Origin: Branchiostoma floridae
Lineage: Eukaryota > Chordata > Leptocardii > Amphioxiformes > Branchiostomatidae
Reading direction: 5' to 3'
Length of the DNA stretch: 62,000 nucleotides
NCBI RefSeq assembly: GCF_000003815.2
Contig: NC_049997.1
Span: 4,553,893-4,615,892, forward strand
The notes under the pieces are model-generated. The model did no database searches, had not been told where the DNA came from, and saw only the letters and a list, made by a program, of their open reading frames with translations. Positions 19,591 through 32,469 of the stretch are shown here, piece after piece. A program made the position numbers and the translations under genes. Each line of letters opens with the position of its first letter. Position 1 is the first letter of the stretch.

Positions 19591-21549
19591 TATATTATAA
19601 GTAAACAGATCTCAAGGGGGCCCTATAGCTAGGTCTGTTCTATGATGAGAAATTAACAGAAAAACCAATTGAAATGAACGCCAAGCTGGCACTAGGGAAT
19701 CAAAAAAGTCTTTAAAAGATACATTTTAACAGCATCTTTAGTACAATTGTTAACCGTGGCGCCACACATCCCACATAGGACAAGATAAGCATTAAATTGT
19801 AACTAGAACAACAGCTTTTATAGGGTGACCCAGGGCCTTCACACGTCCCACTTAAAACAGAAAAAAAGGTTGGAAAAACAGGGTATGAAACTTGGTTTGA
19901 CCACTCTCTGACGAATTCAGTAAACATAGTTTAGAATTTGTTCGTAATGTGTCAGCTTCTTCTGTATAATCCATGTTAATTGTGACGCTTAACATTATAT
20001 TTTCGTGATCTAAATACAAAAGAGGAAAACTAGCTTCACAGTTTTTATCCTGGGCCGCTTTGTTTTTTGCGTTTTAGAAATCCTCTCACAAGTACCTTTA
20101 CAACAAGGTTTCTTTCCATATTGTGATCTCCGACAACTGTTGGATAGTACATGATCGCGTATTAGGCTACTGCTAAGTTTACTGGAATGATAGGGATTTT
20201 AATGACGTATTAATCATCAACAGTAGCTCCAAGTATCGGACATTGTAGTCACACAGATTGTAAGGTGACATTGCATGGGCCTTAACATGTGACTCACTTA
20301 AAGAATCAAAACAGGTCAAGTATGCAGAATGCAGAATGATGATCCGACCCGTGGGAGGGCTGGGACCGAGGGTGATGCGGAATACACCGTGTTGTATTTT
20401 ATTTATGTCACGCCCACCTGAGATATGTCACACATATTTCGATGCGAAATGCCGCAGTAACCAGACATTGAGAAATTGTTGTGTCCTCTATTTTAAGGAG
20501 AGATCTAGGCTTCTACATATGACTTACTTTGAAAAGAAATCAACCAAAGAAGGTCGGAAAAAGCTGTAAAATGTAATCAGTTTCAAGCATAAAAATGGAA
20601 AGAATATTCCCATCACGATTTCAAACCATTCTTAAACGTGGCTATAAACATTACACAATGAAATAGTCCAAATTCCCCTTGGCCTCTTCATGTTGCGCTT
20701 AAAAAGGAAAAAAAACTGTTGGCTATACGACTACATGACGAATCAGTAACGAACAGTTTAAAAGTGAAAAAAACTGACCCAGAACCATCGTCACAAAAAG
20801 ACTGTGGATTTAAAACCTCATAGTCCGAAACGCTTTGCTACCTTTCAAACTATCATCAACCCTCGTACAATCAAAATGTGTTTTTATTTAGCATTTCCCT
20901 CCACGTTTCAACCTCTATAAAGTAAATACGATTGTTATCAGTGGCTGTAAACATTACACTCTTAACTGGTAAAACAACTGCTTGCTATATACAGATTACA
21001 TGGACAAAAGAGACAATCTTAAGGCAAAAAAGATGAAATATGGGCTGATCACAACTTGACGAATCCAACTGTAACCAACATTTCAAATCAAATATGGAAG
21101 AACTATACCAGCACCATCTTCATAACCACTTTCGGTTTAATTAAAAGCGTCATTTTAACGCAAGAACGGACCAAGGACCTTTTAGCAAGTTCCACAAAGT
21201 TCACATTACCAGGTCACCTACTACCGGGACTGCATTGTCCTCCTGAAACAGCCCGACAATTTTTGCTTCCTTTCCAACTATCCTCAACCACCTGCCCACA
21301 CAACTACAACATCTTTCTTCGGCATTTCCCTCCCGTTACGACCAAGATGTAAGCAGGTACGCTCGTAGCGATTTGTTTTCCACAAATTCACAACAAAGAC
21401 AGGGATCCGTATCTCAATCTTACACGCTATACCAGCTTGACACGTTTCACCGGTATATACCAAGGAGGGCTGACTCTGTCGGTAACCAAGAAAAGAGGAT
21501 CCGTCTAGAAACACGCATTTTCTTGACAGATTTGGGAGTAGATAAAGGA

Positions 21550-21758
21550 GAAAATGAAGCTACTTGTATCTTTCTACCTATCGCTTGATAAATCTGACTA
21601 ATCACGTAGCTTATATCTCGAACCCTCAAGTGGGAAAGCAAGGATGGCTCTCTGGGCAGTGTTGTTAGTAGAAGGTAGCAACAAGTGTCATACAGTACAC
21701 GAGTCACTGTCTCACGTTTTTAGTCCATGTGGTGGGGAGGGTTATGAAACGATACTAA
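21550..21758. repeat. Promoter-like module P, copy 5
   Basis: The CCAAT box is mutated (GACTAATCACGTAG) and the GC box is degraded (AACCCTCAAGTGGG). The TATA-like ATATAAG on the minus strand is kept. Confidence 0.8.
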
Positions 21759-23112
21759 ATAACAGATGTCAAGAGGACCCTATAGCTAAGTCTGTTCTAA
21801 GATGAGGAAAGAACATAAAAATCTATTGAAATAAAGGGCGACCTGGCGCCAAGGAATCAAAAAAGGTGTTTAAAAGATATGTTGAAACGCCATTTTTACC
21901 ACAATTGTTAACAGTGCTGCCACACATCCAACATAGAACAAGATAAGCGTTACTTTGTAACTAGAACAACAGATTTTATAAGGTGAACCCGAGCATTCAC
22001 ACGTTCTACTTAAAAAAGAAGAAAAAACAACAAAAAGGTCAGAAAAAAGGGTATGAAATATGGTTTGGCCACTCTGAAGAAATTAGTAAACATAGTTTGG
22101 AATTTGTTCGTAATGTGTCAGTTTCTTCTTTACAATCCATGTTAATTGTGACTCTTAACATTACATTTCATCTAAACCAACAAGGCTTCTTTCCATATTG
22201 TGCTCGCCACCAAATGTTGAATAGTACATGATTGTGTAGTTGGCTAACGTTAAACTCTATGTGATGAGAATGGTAGTCAAACATATTTCTTAACATGCAT
22301 GTGACTGACTTAAGGAAAAACAGGTCAAGCTAGAACGCCAGAAAAAATAACTAAATGTGTACTGCCCAAGCCCTAATAACATCAGTAACGCACAAAATTG
22401 GTTCTATTGCTATTTTACAACCATTGGTATCCGTGACTCTAAGCATTAGACACTAAAGTGGTCCAACAAAAGACAGCAATCTAACTAACTGCATAGATTT
22501 CAAGGTGACCTCGAAGCTCTTCATGTAAGAAAAGAGAACATTTCAAGGTCCCAAAAAAACTTTGACATATAAGCTGACAACAACTTGATGGATCCAGTAA
22601 TGGAAATTGAAATGTATCATGACTTTGCCACCACCATCTTTACAACCATTGTTAAATGTGACTCTCAAACCGCCTTTTTACTCCAAATATCAACCGAGGA
22701 CCTAGCTCTCAGTACGCTCCAAAAAGTTCAGATTACCTTTAATTCTCCTGCTAACGGGATCACGTTGTCATTTCGGACACAGATCGAAACTTTTTGGTTC
22801 GTAACTAATTATCCTCAATCATACCACAACTACGTCGTTATTTTGCATTTGCCTCCTTGCTATGATCACGTTAAAGAAGGTAAGGTTGTAGCGACCTGTT
22901 GTCCACACTTCTACAGCGAAGACAGGGATCCGTACCTAAACCTCACACGATAAATTAGCTATAACGTCACGAAAACCTTAACTAAACACAACATGATATG
23001 GGGCAACCAGTTTAAACGGTACATACTTAGGAGGGATGTCTCTGTCGGTGACCGAGGTAAGAGGTCGTGTCTAGAAGCACGTCTTGTCTTGAAAAAGTCG
23101 GGAAGGAATAGA

Positions 23113-23285
23113 GAAAATGAAGCTATCTTTGTCCTTCCAACTATCACCCCATAAACCTGACCAATCACGTAGCCTTTACCCCAGCCCCTCCCGTGAGAAT
23201 GCCGAGATGACTGTTTGGACAGTGCTGTTATTGGAAGTGCCGTACTGTACATGTGACATTGTTTCACGTTTTCAGAACAGAGAAT
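23113..23285. repeat. Promoter-like module P, copy 6 (variant B)
   Basis: GACCAATCACGTAGCC and GCCCCTCCCGTGAG are kept. The downstream tail differs (GTTATTGGAAGTGCCGTACT), shared with the copy at 27196, and the TATA-like box is lost. Confidence 0.8.
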
Positions 23286-24449
23286 AAGTGTGCAGGACCC
23301 CGGGCTTGTTCATGTAACTAAAAATGGCCACAAAAACTCATGAATTAAGTTTAGTGTTAACGAGGCCCGAGGAAATCAGTAAAGTTTTTTTGAACGTGGA
23401 AGCATCATCATTACTACCATTGTCAACAGTGGCGCCACACGCTCTGAGCAGGTCAGGAAACAAACAACTAGGACCACAGTATTCATTATGAGCCCGTGCC
23501 TTCACATGCCCTACTTGAATTAGAAACAAGAAACACATAGAAGACCAGAAAAAACTAATTGTAGGTGGACCACTCTCTGACAGACTCTTGAAATCAACGT
23601 TTAGAATTTGTTTGTAATGTGTCAGCTTCATCTTAACAACCATTGTTTATAATTACATTCTGGCTAGAAACAGGCACGAGGGTGGTTCCACGTAAAGGTA
23701 AAGGTAAGAAATATACAAAAGAGCAGTCATTTACCTCCCTGTTTGTAATGTCGCTTCACTTACCACCGTCTGTTTAATTAAACAGTCTGAAACGATATAC
23801 TAGCTCTTCAATTATGCCAAACCATAGTAAATTGAAACATTTTAGAAATTCTTTTACAAGTTTCAGTACAACTTTTGATCACATTGTCCTCACTAAGAAC
23901 AGTCGAGTAGTACGTTATTTTAGGTGGCTCAAGCTTTTCTCTATGTGGTGAAAATGAATATAGAACACTATGAACCGATAACGCCGAACAAGTACAGCGC
24001 ACACAAAGTGGCAAAAAATTCATAAATTTATGATGAATATGTTTGAGCAGTGACGAACAAGGAGTGGTCATATATTTCAAGCAGAGACCCAGGCTTCTAC
24101 AAGTGCCTTACTTTGAAAAAACAACCAAAGAAGGTCAGATAAAGCTACAAAATATGGACTAACAACGCTCTAACGCTATCAGTATTGAACATAAAAAAGC
24201 CGAAGAATATTGCCATCATGATTTTACACCGTTCTTAAATGTGGCTATAAATATTACACTCTGAAAAAGTCCCAAGTCCCTAGACCTCAAATTCACTACA
24301 AAGATAGGGATTCGTATCTCAACCTTACACGCCATATCAGCTTTACAAGTTTAACCGACCATACCCAGGGAGGATGTCTCTGTCGGTGACGAAGAAAAAA
24401 GGTTCCGTTTAGAAGCACGTATTTTCTTGAGAAAGTCGGGAGCAGATGT

Positions 24450-24660
24450 CGGACAAAAATACAGCTATTTGTGTCTTTCAACCTATCGCGTGTTAAATCT
24501 GACCAATCACGTAGCTTATATCCCACCCCTTCCGTGGGAAAGCAAAGATGGCTCTCTGGGCTGTGTTGTTCGTAGAAGGGACCAACAAGTGTCATACAGT
24601 ACACGAGTCACTGTTTCACGTTTTTAGTTCATGTGGTGGGCAGGGTTATGAAACGATACT
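24450..24660. repeat. Promoter-like module P, copy 7
   Basis: Contains GACCAATCACGTAGCTTATA and CAAAGATGGCTC, with a GC box changed to CACCCCTTCCGTGG. Confidence 0.8.
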
Positions 24661-25347
24661 AAATACACAGATCTTAAAGGGGTCCCTATAGCTAGATCCG
24701 TTCTATGATGAGAAATTAACAGAAAAACCAATTGAAATTAACGCCAAGCTTGTACCAGGGAATCAAAAAAGATGTTTAAAAGATACATTGAAACACCACA
24801 AGTCAGCAATCTAACTAAATGCATAGATGGTGACCCAGGAGCTCTTCATGTAATAAAATAGAGCATTTCAAGGTCCTAAAAATTTGACATCTAAGCTGAC
24901 AACAACTTGACGGATCCAGTAACGGAGATTCAAATGTATAAGGACTATGCCACCACCTAGCTCTCGATACGTTCCACAAAGTTCAGATTACCTTTACTTT
25001 TGTCATTTCGGACACAGACCGAAACCTGTTGCTACCTAATTATCCTCAACCCTACCACAACTACGTCGCCTTTTTTCGGCATTTTCCTCCTTGTTACGAC
25101 CATGTTTGATAATGTCGGAAAATAGCGACCTGTTTATTAAACTTCTTTGACGAAGACAGGAATCCGTACGTAAACCTCACACACTAAATTAGCTATATCG
25201 TTGTAAAAAGCTGAGCTAAATTAAACACAACATGATATGACACGTATAACCGGAACATACCTAGGAGGGATGTCTCTGTCGGTGACCGAGATAAGAGGGG
25301 GCGTCTAGAAGCACGTCTTGTCTTGAGAAAGTCGGGAAGGAATTGAT

Positions 25348-25558
25348 AGAGCAAATGAAGCTATCTTTGTCCTTCCACCTATCACCCCATTAATCTGACC
25401 AATCACGTAGCTCATATTGCTGCCCCTCCCGTGGGAAAGCAAAGATGGCTCTCTGAACAGTGTTGTTCGTAGAAGGGAGCAACAAGTATCATACAGTACA
25501 CGAGTCACTGTTTCACGTTTTTAGTCCATGTGGTGGGGTTGGTTATGAAACGAAACTA
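25348..25558. repeat. Promoter-like module P, copy 8
   Basis: Contains GACCAATCACGTAGCTCATA, GCCCCTCCCGTGGG and CAAAGATGGCTC. The TATA-like box has one substitution. Confidence 0.8.
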
Positions 25559-27195
25559 AACAGATCTCAAGAAAACCCTATAGCTAGCTAGGTCTGTTCT
25601 ATGATACGAAATTAACGGGAAAAGCTATTGAAATAAAGGCCCCAGGGAATCAGAAAATATGTTTAAAAGATACATTGAAACATCATCTTGGCCACAATTG
25701 TTAACAGTGGCAAATAGGACAAGATAAGCATTAAATTGTTACTAGAACAACAGCTTTTATGTATAAGATGACCATGGGCCTTTATATGTCCTACTTAGAA
25801 CAGAAGAAAATGTTGATTGACCACTCTCCAAGAAATCAGTAAACATTGTTTAGAATTTGTTCGTAAGGCGTCAGCTTTTTCTTAAAAAACCATGTTAATT
25901 GTGACTCTTAGTATGACACTTGATCAAAATTCAGAAGAGCAAAAAAAGCTTCAAGGTTTTTATGAATCCTGGGCTGCTTCGTTTATCTTTGTCTTCTAAA
26001 AACGTAAAAAGTTGAACTCGTTCTTTCACTTGACTATGTGTCGCACAACGGCAAAACGACGTTTTAGAAATCCTCAAGATTACAGGTATCTTCATAACAT
26101 GGTTTCTTTTCATATTGTGATCACCAACAACTGATGAATAGTACATGATTGTGTAGTTGGCTAACGTTAAACTCTGTGATGAGATGCTTATATGTTATAA
26201 AATGCTATTAAAAGTCCTGCCAATTTACAGCCCAAAAACAACAACCAATGCTAATTTCCAACAGGATTTAGAAGTTTACTGAGGATGATAGGGTTTTAAT
26301 GAAGTAATAATGGTCAACACTGGCTCCACGTAGCGGACACTGTAGTCACACATATTTCTTAACATGTGACTGACTTCGAGAAAAACAGGTCAAGAACGTC
26401 AGAAAGAAATATCTACATGTATACTGACTAAGCCCTAAATCAACAACGGGGATAAAAAGTGGTTCTATCACCATTTTACAACATTAGAATCTGTGGTAAT
26501 AAGCATTAGAGACTACTGGACTACTGGTCCAGAATAAGACGACAATCTCATCGCATAGATGACCCCATGGCTCTTCATGTAAGAAAAGAGAACATTTCAA
26601 GGCCAAAAAAACTCTGACAGATAGGCTGACGACAACTTGACGGATCCAGTTACAAAGACTCAAATGTATAAGAACTATCAATACAATGCCACCACCATCT
26701 TTACAACCATTGTTGAATGTGACTCTCAAACCGCCATTTTACTAAAAAATATCATTCAAGGACCTAGCTCTCATAAGTACGTTCCACAAAGGTCGATTAC
26801 CTTTAGTTCTCCAGGTAATGCTACCTAATTATCCTCAGCCCTACCACAACTACTCACTCACTCACTCAGCTCCGCTTGCTCCGAAGAGGACTACGTCGTC
26901 TTTTATTTTTTAAATAATTTTTCGGCATTTTCCTCCTTCTTACGACAATGATAAAGAAGGTAGGGTTGTGACGACCTGTTTTCCAAACGTCTACAACGAA
27001 GACAGGGATCCGTACCTAAACCTTGCGCACTAAATCAGCTATAACGTCACAAAAAGCTAAACTAAACAGAACATGATATGGGGTAACCAGTTTAACCGGT
27101 ACATACCTAGGAGGGATGTCTCTTTCGGTGACCGAGATAAGAGGGTGTGTCTTAAACCACGTCTTAACTTGAGAAGGTCTGGAAGCAATTGATAG

Positions 27196-27368
27196 AGAAA
27201 ATGAAGCTATTTTTGCCCTCCCACCTATCACCCGATAAATCTGACCAATAACGTAGCATGTATCCCTGCCCCTCCCGTGACAATGCCGAGATGACTGTTT
27301 GGACAGTGCTGTTATTGGAAGTGCCGTACTGTACATGTGCCATTGTTTCAAGTTTTCAGAACAGAGAC
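27196..27368. repeat. Promoter-like module P, copy 9 (variant B)
   Basis: Shares the variant tail GTTATTGGAAGTGCCGTACT with the copy at 23113, showing that the two arose together. The CCAAT box is CCAATAACG. Confidence 0.8.
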
Positions 27369-28549
27369 TAAATGTGCAGGACCCCGGGCCTGTTCATGTA
27401 ACTTAATCTAAAAATGGCCACAGAAACTTTATGAATAAGATTTAGGGTTAATTAAGTCCGAGGAAATCACTAAAGATGTTTTGAACGAGGAAGTATCATC
27501 ATTACTACCATGGACAACAGTGGCACCACACATCACACTCTTAGCAGGTCAAGAAAAAACTAAGGCAACTAGAACCAAAGCAATGTGACCCCGTGCCTTC
27601 ACATGCCCTACTTGAGATAGAAACAAAAAAACACCTAGAAGGCCAGAAAGAAACTACTTGTAAGTGGACTATCCCGGCAGAATCCTGAAACAAACCTTTA
27701 GAATTTGTCTGTAATGTATTAGCTTTATCTTTCGTTGTCTATAATTGTGACGCAAAACATTACACTCTGGCTAGAAACAGACAAAAGGGTAGGTCTAGGT
27801 AAATGTAAAGGTAAGAAAGATATAAAAGAGTAGCCATTATATTCCCAGTTACTAATGTATATGGGCCGCTTTTTTTACCACCGTTTTTCACTACCTTAAT
27901 CTGAAAGATTAAACTAGCTCTTCAACAAGTTAACTATTTCGTACCCGAATGAATTGAAACATTTTAGAAATCGTTTTACAAGTACCGTTACTTTTTTTTT
28001 ACATTGCCCTCACTAACAACTGTCTAGTAGTACGACGAAATAAAATGAAATATAGGCCGACCACAAATATTGATGGATCCAGTAACGAACATTTCAAATA
28101 TAAAGGAACTATGCCAGCACCATCTTTACAACTTTGTCACGTTTTAATTGAGAACCTAAAACCGTCATTTTATCGCAAATACCGACCAAAGACCTCTTCC
28201 ACAAAGTTCACAGTACCGGGTCACCTACTAACGGCACCGCATCGTCCTCCTGAACACAGCCAGATACGTTTAGTGTTTCCTTTCCAACTATCCTAACCAT
28301 CCCGCAACCACAAGTACAACTTTTTTTCGGCATTTCCCTCCCGTTACGACAAAGATATAAGTAGGTACGATTGTAGCGACTTGTTCTCAACAAATTCACA
28401 AAAAGACAGTGATCCCTATTTCAACCTAACACGCTACAAGCTTTACACGTTAAACCGGTACATGCTTAGGAGAGATGTCTCTGTCGGTGACTTAGATAAG
28501 AAGATGTGTCTAGAAGAACGTATTTTCTTGAGAGAGTCGGTAGCAGATG

Positions 28550-28762
28550 ACGGAGAAAATAAAGCTACGTGTGTCCTTCCACCTATTACGTCATTTATCT
28601 GACCAATCACGTAGCTTATATCCCAGCCCCTCCCGTGGGAAAGCTAAGATGGCTCTCTGCACAGCGCTGTTCATAGAAGGGAGCAACAAGTGTCATACAG
28701 TACACGAGTCACTGTTTCACGTTTTTAGTCCATGTGGTGGGCAGGGTTATGAAACGAAACTA
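28550..28762. repeat. Promoter-like module P, copy 10
   Basis: Near-consensus: GACCAATCACGTAGCTTATA, CCCAGCCCCTCCCGTGGG and CTAAGATGGCTC. Confidence 0.8.
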
Positions 28763-29161
28763 AATAAACAGATCTCAGGAGGACCCTATAGATATAGCAC
28801 AGCACCATATTTTTCTCCTAATGAGCACAACCCGAAACAGTTTGCTACCTTTCCAAGTATCCTCAATTATCCTCAACCACCTGTCCCACAGCTACAACTT
28901 TTTTGGGCATTTCCTTCCCCGATACGCCCAAAACAAAATCAGGTATGAAGCTAGCGACTTGTTCACCACATATCCACAACAAAGACAGGTATCTGGATCT
29001 CAACCTCACACTCTACATCAACTATAACGTTACCAAGAATCAAACTGAACAGAACACGAGCAACCGGTACATACCAAGAAGGGATGTCTCTGTACTTGTC
29101 GGTGAACTAGATAGGAGGGTGCGTCTAGAAGCAAGTCTTGTCTTGAGAAAGTCGGGAAGCA

Positions 29162-29380
29162 AATGACAGAGAAAATAAAGGTACTTGTGTCTTTCTACCT
29201 ATCACGTGATTTATCTGACCAATCGCGTAGCTCTTATCCCAGCCCCTCCCGTGGGAAAGCAAAGATGGCTCCCTGGGCAGTGCCTGATGTTATTGGAAGG
29301 GACGAGCAAGTGCCGAACAGTACACGTGTCATTCTTACACGTTTTTCGTCCATGTGCTTGGAATAGTTATGAAACTAAAC
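29162..29380. repeat. Promoter-like module P, copy 11
   Basis: Adds a clean CACGTG (CTATCACGTGATTTATC) before GACCAATCGCGTAGC, followed by GCCCCTCCCGTGGG and CAAAGATGGCTC. Confidence 0.8.
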
Positions 29381-30307
29381 TAACTTAATATAAACAAACA
29401 GATCTTGGGTCTGTTCATGTTAACCAACAAAACCTAATTCAATAAAGGGGCGAGAAATGCAACAAGACATTAGAAAAATGGTGATACGCATCACACTCAT
29501 GTTAAAGAGGGCAGCAACTAGAACCACAGCATTCAATGGGGCCACAAGCCTTCACATGCCCTACTTCAAACGGAAGAAAAATCAACAATAAGGTCTGAAA
29601 TAAGGTTATAAAATACGGGTTGACCATCCCCTCTCTGACGAATGACGAATTTAATGTTTAAAATTTGTTTGAAATGCGTCAGTTTTGTACAATTATTGCT
29701 ACTTGTGTTTGTTAAGTAATCTACGAGTGTAAGACTTGCTAGGTACACAGATTTCAGAGTGACCCCCGGGTTACTGATACTAGGGTTTAAGAAAGGATCA
29801 AGAGAATCAAAAACTGAGCTGACGACAACTTGACGGAATCAGTTAAGATGATACGTGTTGATGTGAAAAGTGTATACCGGCAACTACGGTTATCTTTGGC
29901 ACTAACACTGCCATTTTGCCCTAGTTTCCGACCGGCGACCTCTCAGTACATTCTAAAAAGCTTACAATAGCTTCTGTTGACCTGCTTACGAAGCCAAATT
30001 GTCCTCTTGAACACAGTCCAAAACCTCTTGCTACCTTTACGTCTATCATTAAAACACTCCACAACTTCATTTTGGTCATTTCCTTCCCCGTTAGACCCAT
30101 GATTAAGCAGGTACGACTGTAGAGGCTTGTTTTCCAAACTTCCACAACTAAACACGGGTCCATATCTCATTATCACACGCTATATCAACTATAAACGCAC
30201 CAAAAGATTAACTGAAGAGAACATGATTTTGAAGCAACAGGACATACCGTGGTATAAGAACTAACGTCTAGATGCACTTTTTGTCTTGAGAAATTCGGGA
30301 AGCAAAT

Positions 30308-30498
30308 GAAGGATAAAATCAAGCTTACTGTGTCCTTCTACCTATCACGTGATAAATCTAACCAACCACGTAGCCCCTCCCGTGGGAATGCCAAGATGAC
30401 TGTTAGAACAGTGTTGTCGTCGTTAGCGACCAAATAGTGCTGTACACAACAGCTGTTATTCTTTCACGTTTTAGGCCATGTGATGGAATGGCTATGGA
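30308..30498. repeat. Promoter-like module P, copy 12 (diverged)
   Basis: Keeps CTATCACGTGATAAATC and GTAGCCCCTCCCGTGGG. The CCAAT box is AACCAACC and the TATA-like segment is deleted. Confidence 0.75.
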
Positions 30499-31258
30499 AT
30501 CAGACTCACACCTAATGTATTGACCCCGGTCCTGTCCATGTGATTTAATCTCAAAAAGGCCGGTAAACCTTATGAAATAAAGACTAACCATGTCCAAGAT
30601 AATCAGGATAGATGTTTCGCAGATGGAAGCACCATCTTTACCACAAAATGTTAACACCACAAACACACACGTATAATAGGACCGAAAAAGCAGCAGCGCT
30701 AACAACTGCTTTGAGAAGGGGAAGAAAAAATGCATTTGTGGATGGATCTCTTCACACGTTCCGCAAAGTTCATAATACCTCCAATTCACCTGCTAATGGG
30801 GTACCATTGTCTACGCCATGTTTTTGTCATAATTTAAGACCGAATATTACAACATTTGTAAGCAAGCCAATGGATTGTCAACTTCTTACTGACTTGTCGA
30901 CTACTACTATTCTATGCTCAAGCTGTGAATAATACATACATACATACATTTTCGACCGGAGGTCGGCACCAAACTAGTACATATTTTACTCCACAGAGCC
31001 CTAATTTTACTTACTTATTATCTTGTTCATCCCATGTTGGGCAGAAACTTTACCTTACATTGCTTTATCTAATACTGTAGTATGCTATTGCCCTTCGTGT
31101 TTGCTCATTTAATCGTACTTTATACACTCAGCTCCCAGTAGTATTACGGGCGGAATATCGATAAACAAAATGGTAAGGTCTAGTGAACTGCACTACCTTT
31201 ATTAGTTGCTAGGTGGAGCAGCAACATGTTTCAGAGTTGGTCGGGCCCAGATGTAGTA

Positions 31259-31316
31259 CTATAAATGCATTTAAGTTCGCGGGGATTTAATTTCGCGGTA
31301 GCGGGAAAAAGGACTT
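31259..31316. mobile_element. Half copy of the CGCGGT MITE
   Basis: ATAAATGCATTTAAGTTCGC, then GGGATTTAATTTCGCGGT and AGCGGGAAAAAGGAC; the copy stops there. The copy near 56221 stops at the same place. Confidence 0.75.
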
Positions 31317-31777
31317 TATGGATGACATCCTCTGCAGGCTGCAAAATAGTGCGATGGGGCGAAAAAAAAACAAGATGGGTGGAAAAAAAAACAAGATGGC
31401 TACATAACGCCTACATTTTCAAAAATAGGCACCATAACGTTATGATGACTGACAAAACATGGTATCAGTGCCAACAAGGCATTTATTCCTGTATTTAAGA
31501 CATGTACTGGTGTGGTAAAATTTACACTAATGTGGTAGACTGGCATCACCAACAAAGTTGGTAACCACACTCCATATTGGTGCCACTTTTACAGCTATCC
31601 AATAAGTTTCATTTCTGCAACTACATTCCTGTCGCTTCTACCAAGTACAATTATTAGGCTACAACACAACATATTTGCCCATTTTGGTACTTTATCGTCA
31701 TGTTGACCATCCCTGCAGAAGAAAATTTTTTTCCTGAAATCAGACGAAAATTAATGCGTGAGCTGATGTCATCCATA
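31317..31777. mobile_element. Interspersed element with TATGGATGACATC ends
   Basis: TATGGATGACATC at the left is mirrored by GATGTCATCCATA at the right. The interior has AACAAGATGGCTA, CATATTGGTGCCACTTTT and TTATTAGGCTACAACACAAC, shared in order with 41868-42310. Confidence 0.7.
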
Positions 31778-31779
31778 AA

Positions 31780-32412
31780 ATTTACTTTTTGTGGCGTAAG
31801 CCTCGGCGACAAAGCTCTTACGACGTACTTGCGATTGCACATGCCGTGCATTGCGCGATATGATGGCAGTTAATCGCAAGTAAACCGTAACTTAAATCAG
31901 CCATCGTAGAGCTTCGGGCGTTTAAAACTTTTCCTAGCGTCGTACAATTTTTTTTACTTGTCTCTTATAAATAGCCGGCTGAACGCTTTTATGCTTTGAC
32001 CAACCAAATGTGAGCTAGAGCTAAACGAGAACGTGATGGGATAGAAAAGAATCACAATCACTCAAGTAGTTCAGCTTGTTCAAGCAATATGGAGTCTGAA
32101 GTAGATTCAACAACACGTCGCAAAATGTCCGTGGACCTTCAACGGGAAGATATCTAGGCGTTACCCGTTGATAACACCCCCTTCCCCCCTTTTATCCTGA
32201 AACCAATGGACAAAGGCTGGTCGACATGTGTGAGGAACTAAAATTCCGCCCGGCACAAATGAGATTTCCGTACCCGCGTAGCCATCCCCACACGTGCGAT
32301 GGTGCGGTGGGAGATGGTGCAAATCCTTCCGTCTGGAATTGGTGATTCTCTACAAATCACCCGGACTCCAGGAAGAATAGTGACATTCCAGTCACTAATG
32401 GTGACCTGAATA
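31780..32412. other. No gene seen
   Basis: Moderately GC-rich single-copy-looking DNA. The part from about 32240 may be the 3' tail of an unidentified retroelement ending in the (CCAAA)n tract, but this is a guess. Confidence 0.3.
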
Positions 32413-32445
32413 ACCAAACCAAACCAAACCAAACCAAACCAAAAC
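32413..32445. repeat. (CCAAA)n microsatellite
   Basis: About six uninterrupted CCAAA units, ending in AAAACC. Confidence 0.9.
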
Positions 32446-32469
32446 CTCTGGACCTGGACCCACCCCACA

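Larger units (their letters stand above)
16501..30600. repeat. 14-kb degenerate array of long repeat modules
   Basis: The region is built from a few recurring modules. X carries AAAGACAGGGATCCGTA and GGAGGGATGTCTCTGTCGGT. P is a promoter-like core of about 200 bp. Y carries CCTATAGCTAGGTCTGTTCT, AAAGATACATTGAAACACCA and GACAAGATAAGCATTA. Z is a diverged unit of about 250 bp with GGTGACCCCGGGCCTTCACA, CCACTCTCTGACGAA and CATCTTTACAACCATTGTTA. The usual order is X-P-Y-Z, with variable loss of parts. Spacing between P copies ranges from 0.6 to 2.2 kb, so it is not a simple satellite. Short frames recur on both strands but no known protein was recognised. Confidence 0.8.

Noticed and set aside
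26854-26898. Short ACTC repeat and GC-rich patch inside the array as a possible exon
   Set aside because: It is a small microsatellite with an adjoining insert (AGCTCCGCTTGCTCCGAAGA); no frame or splice sites support an exon.
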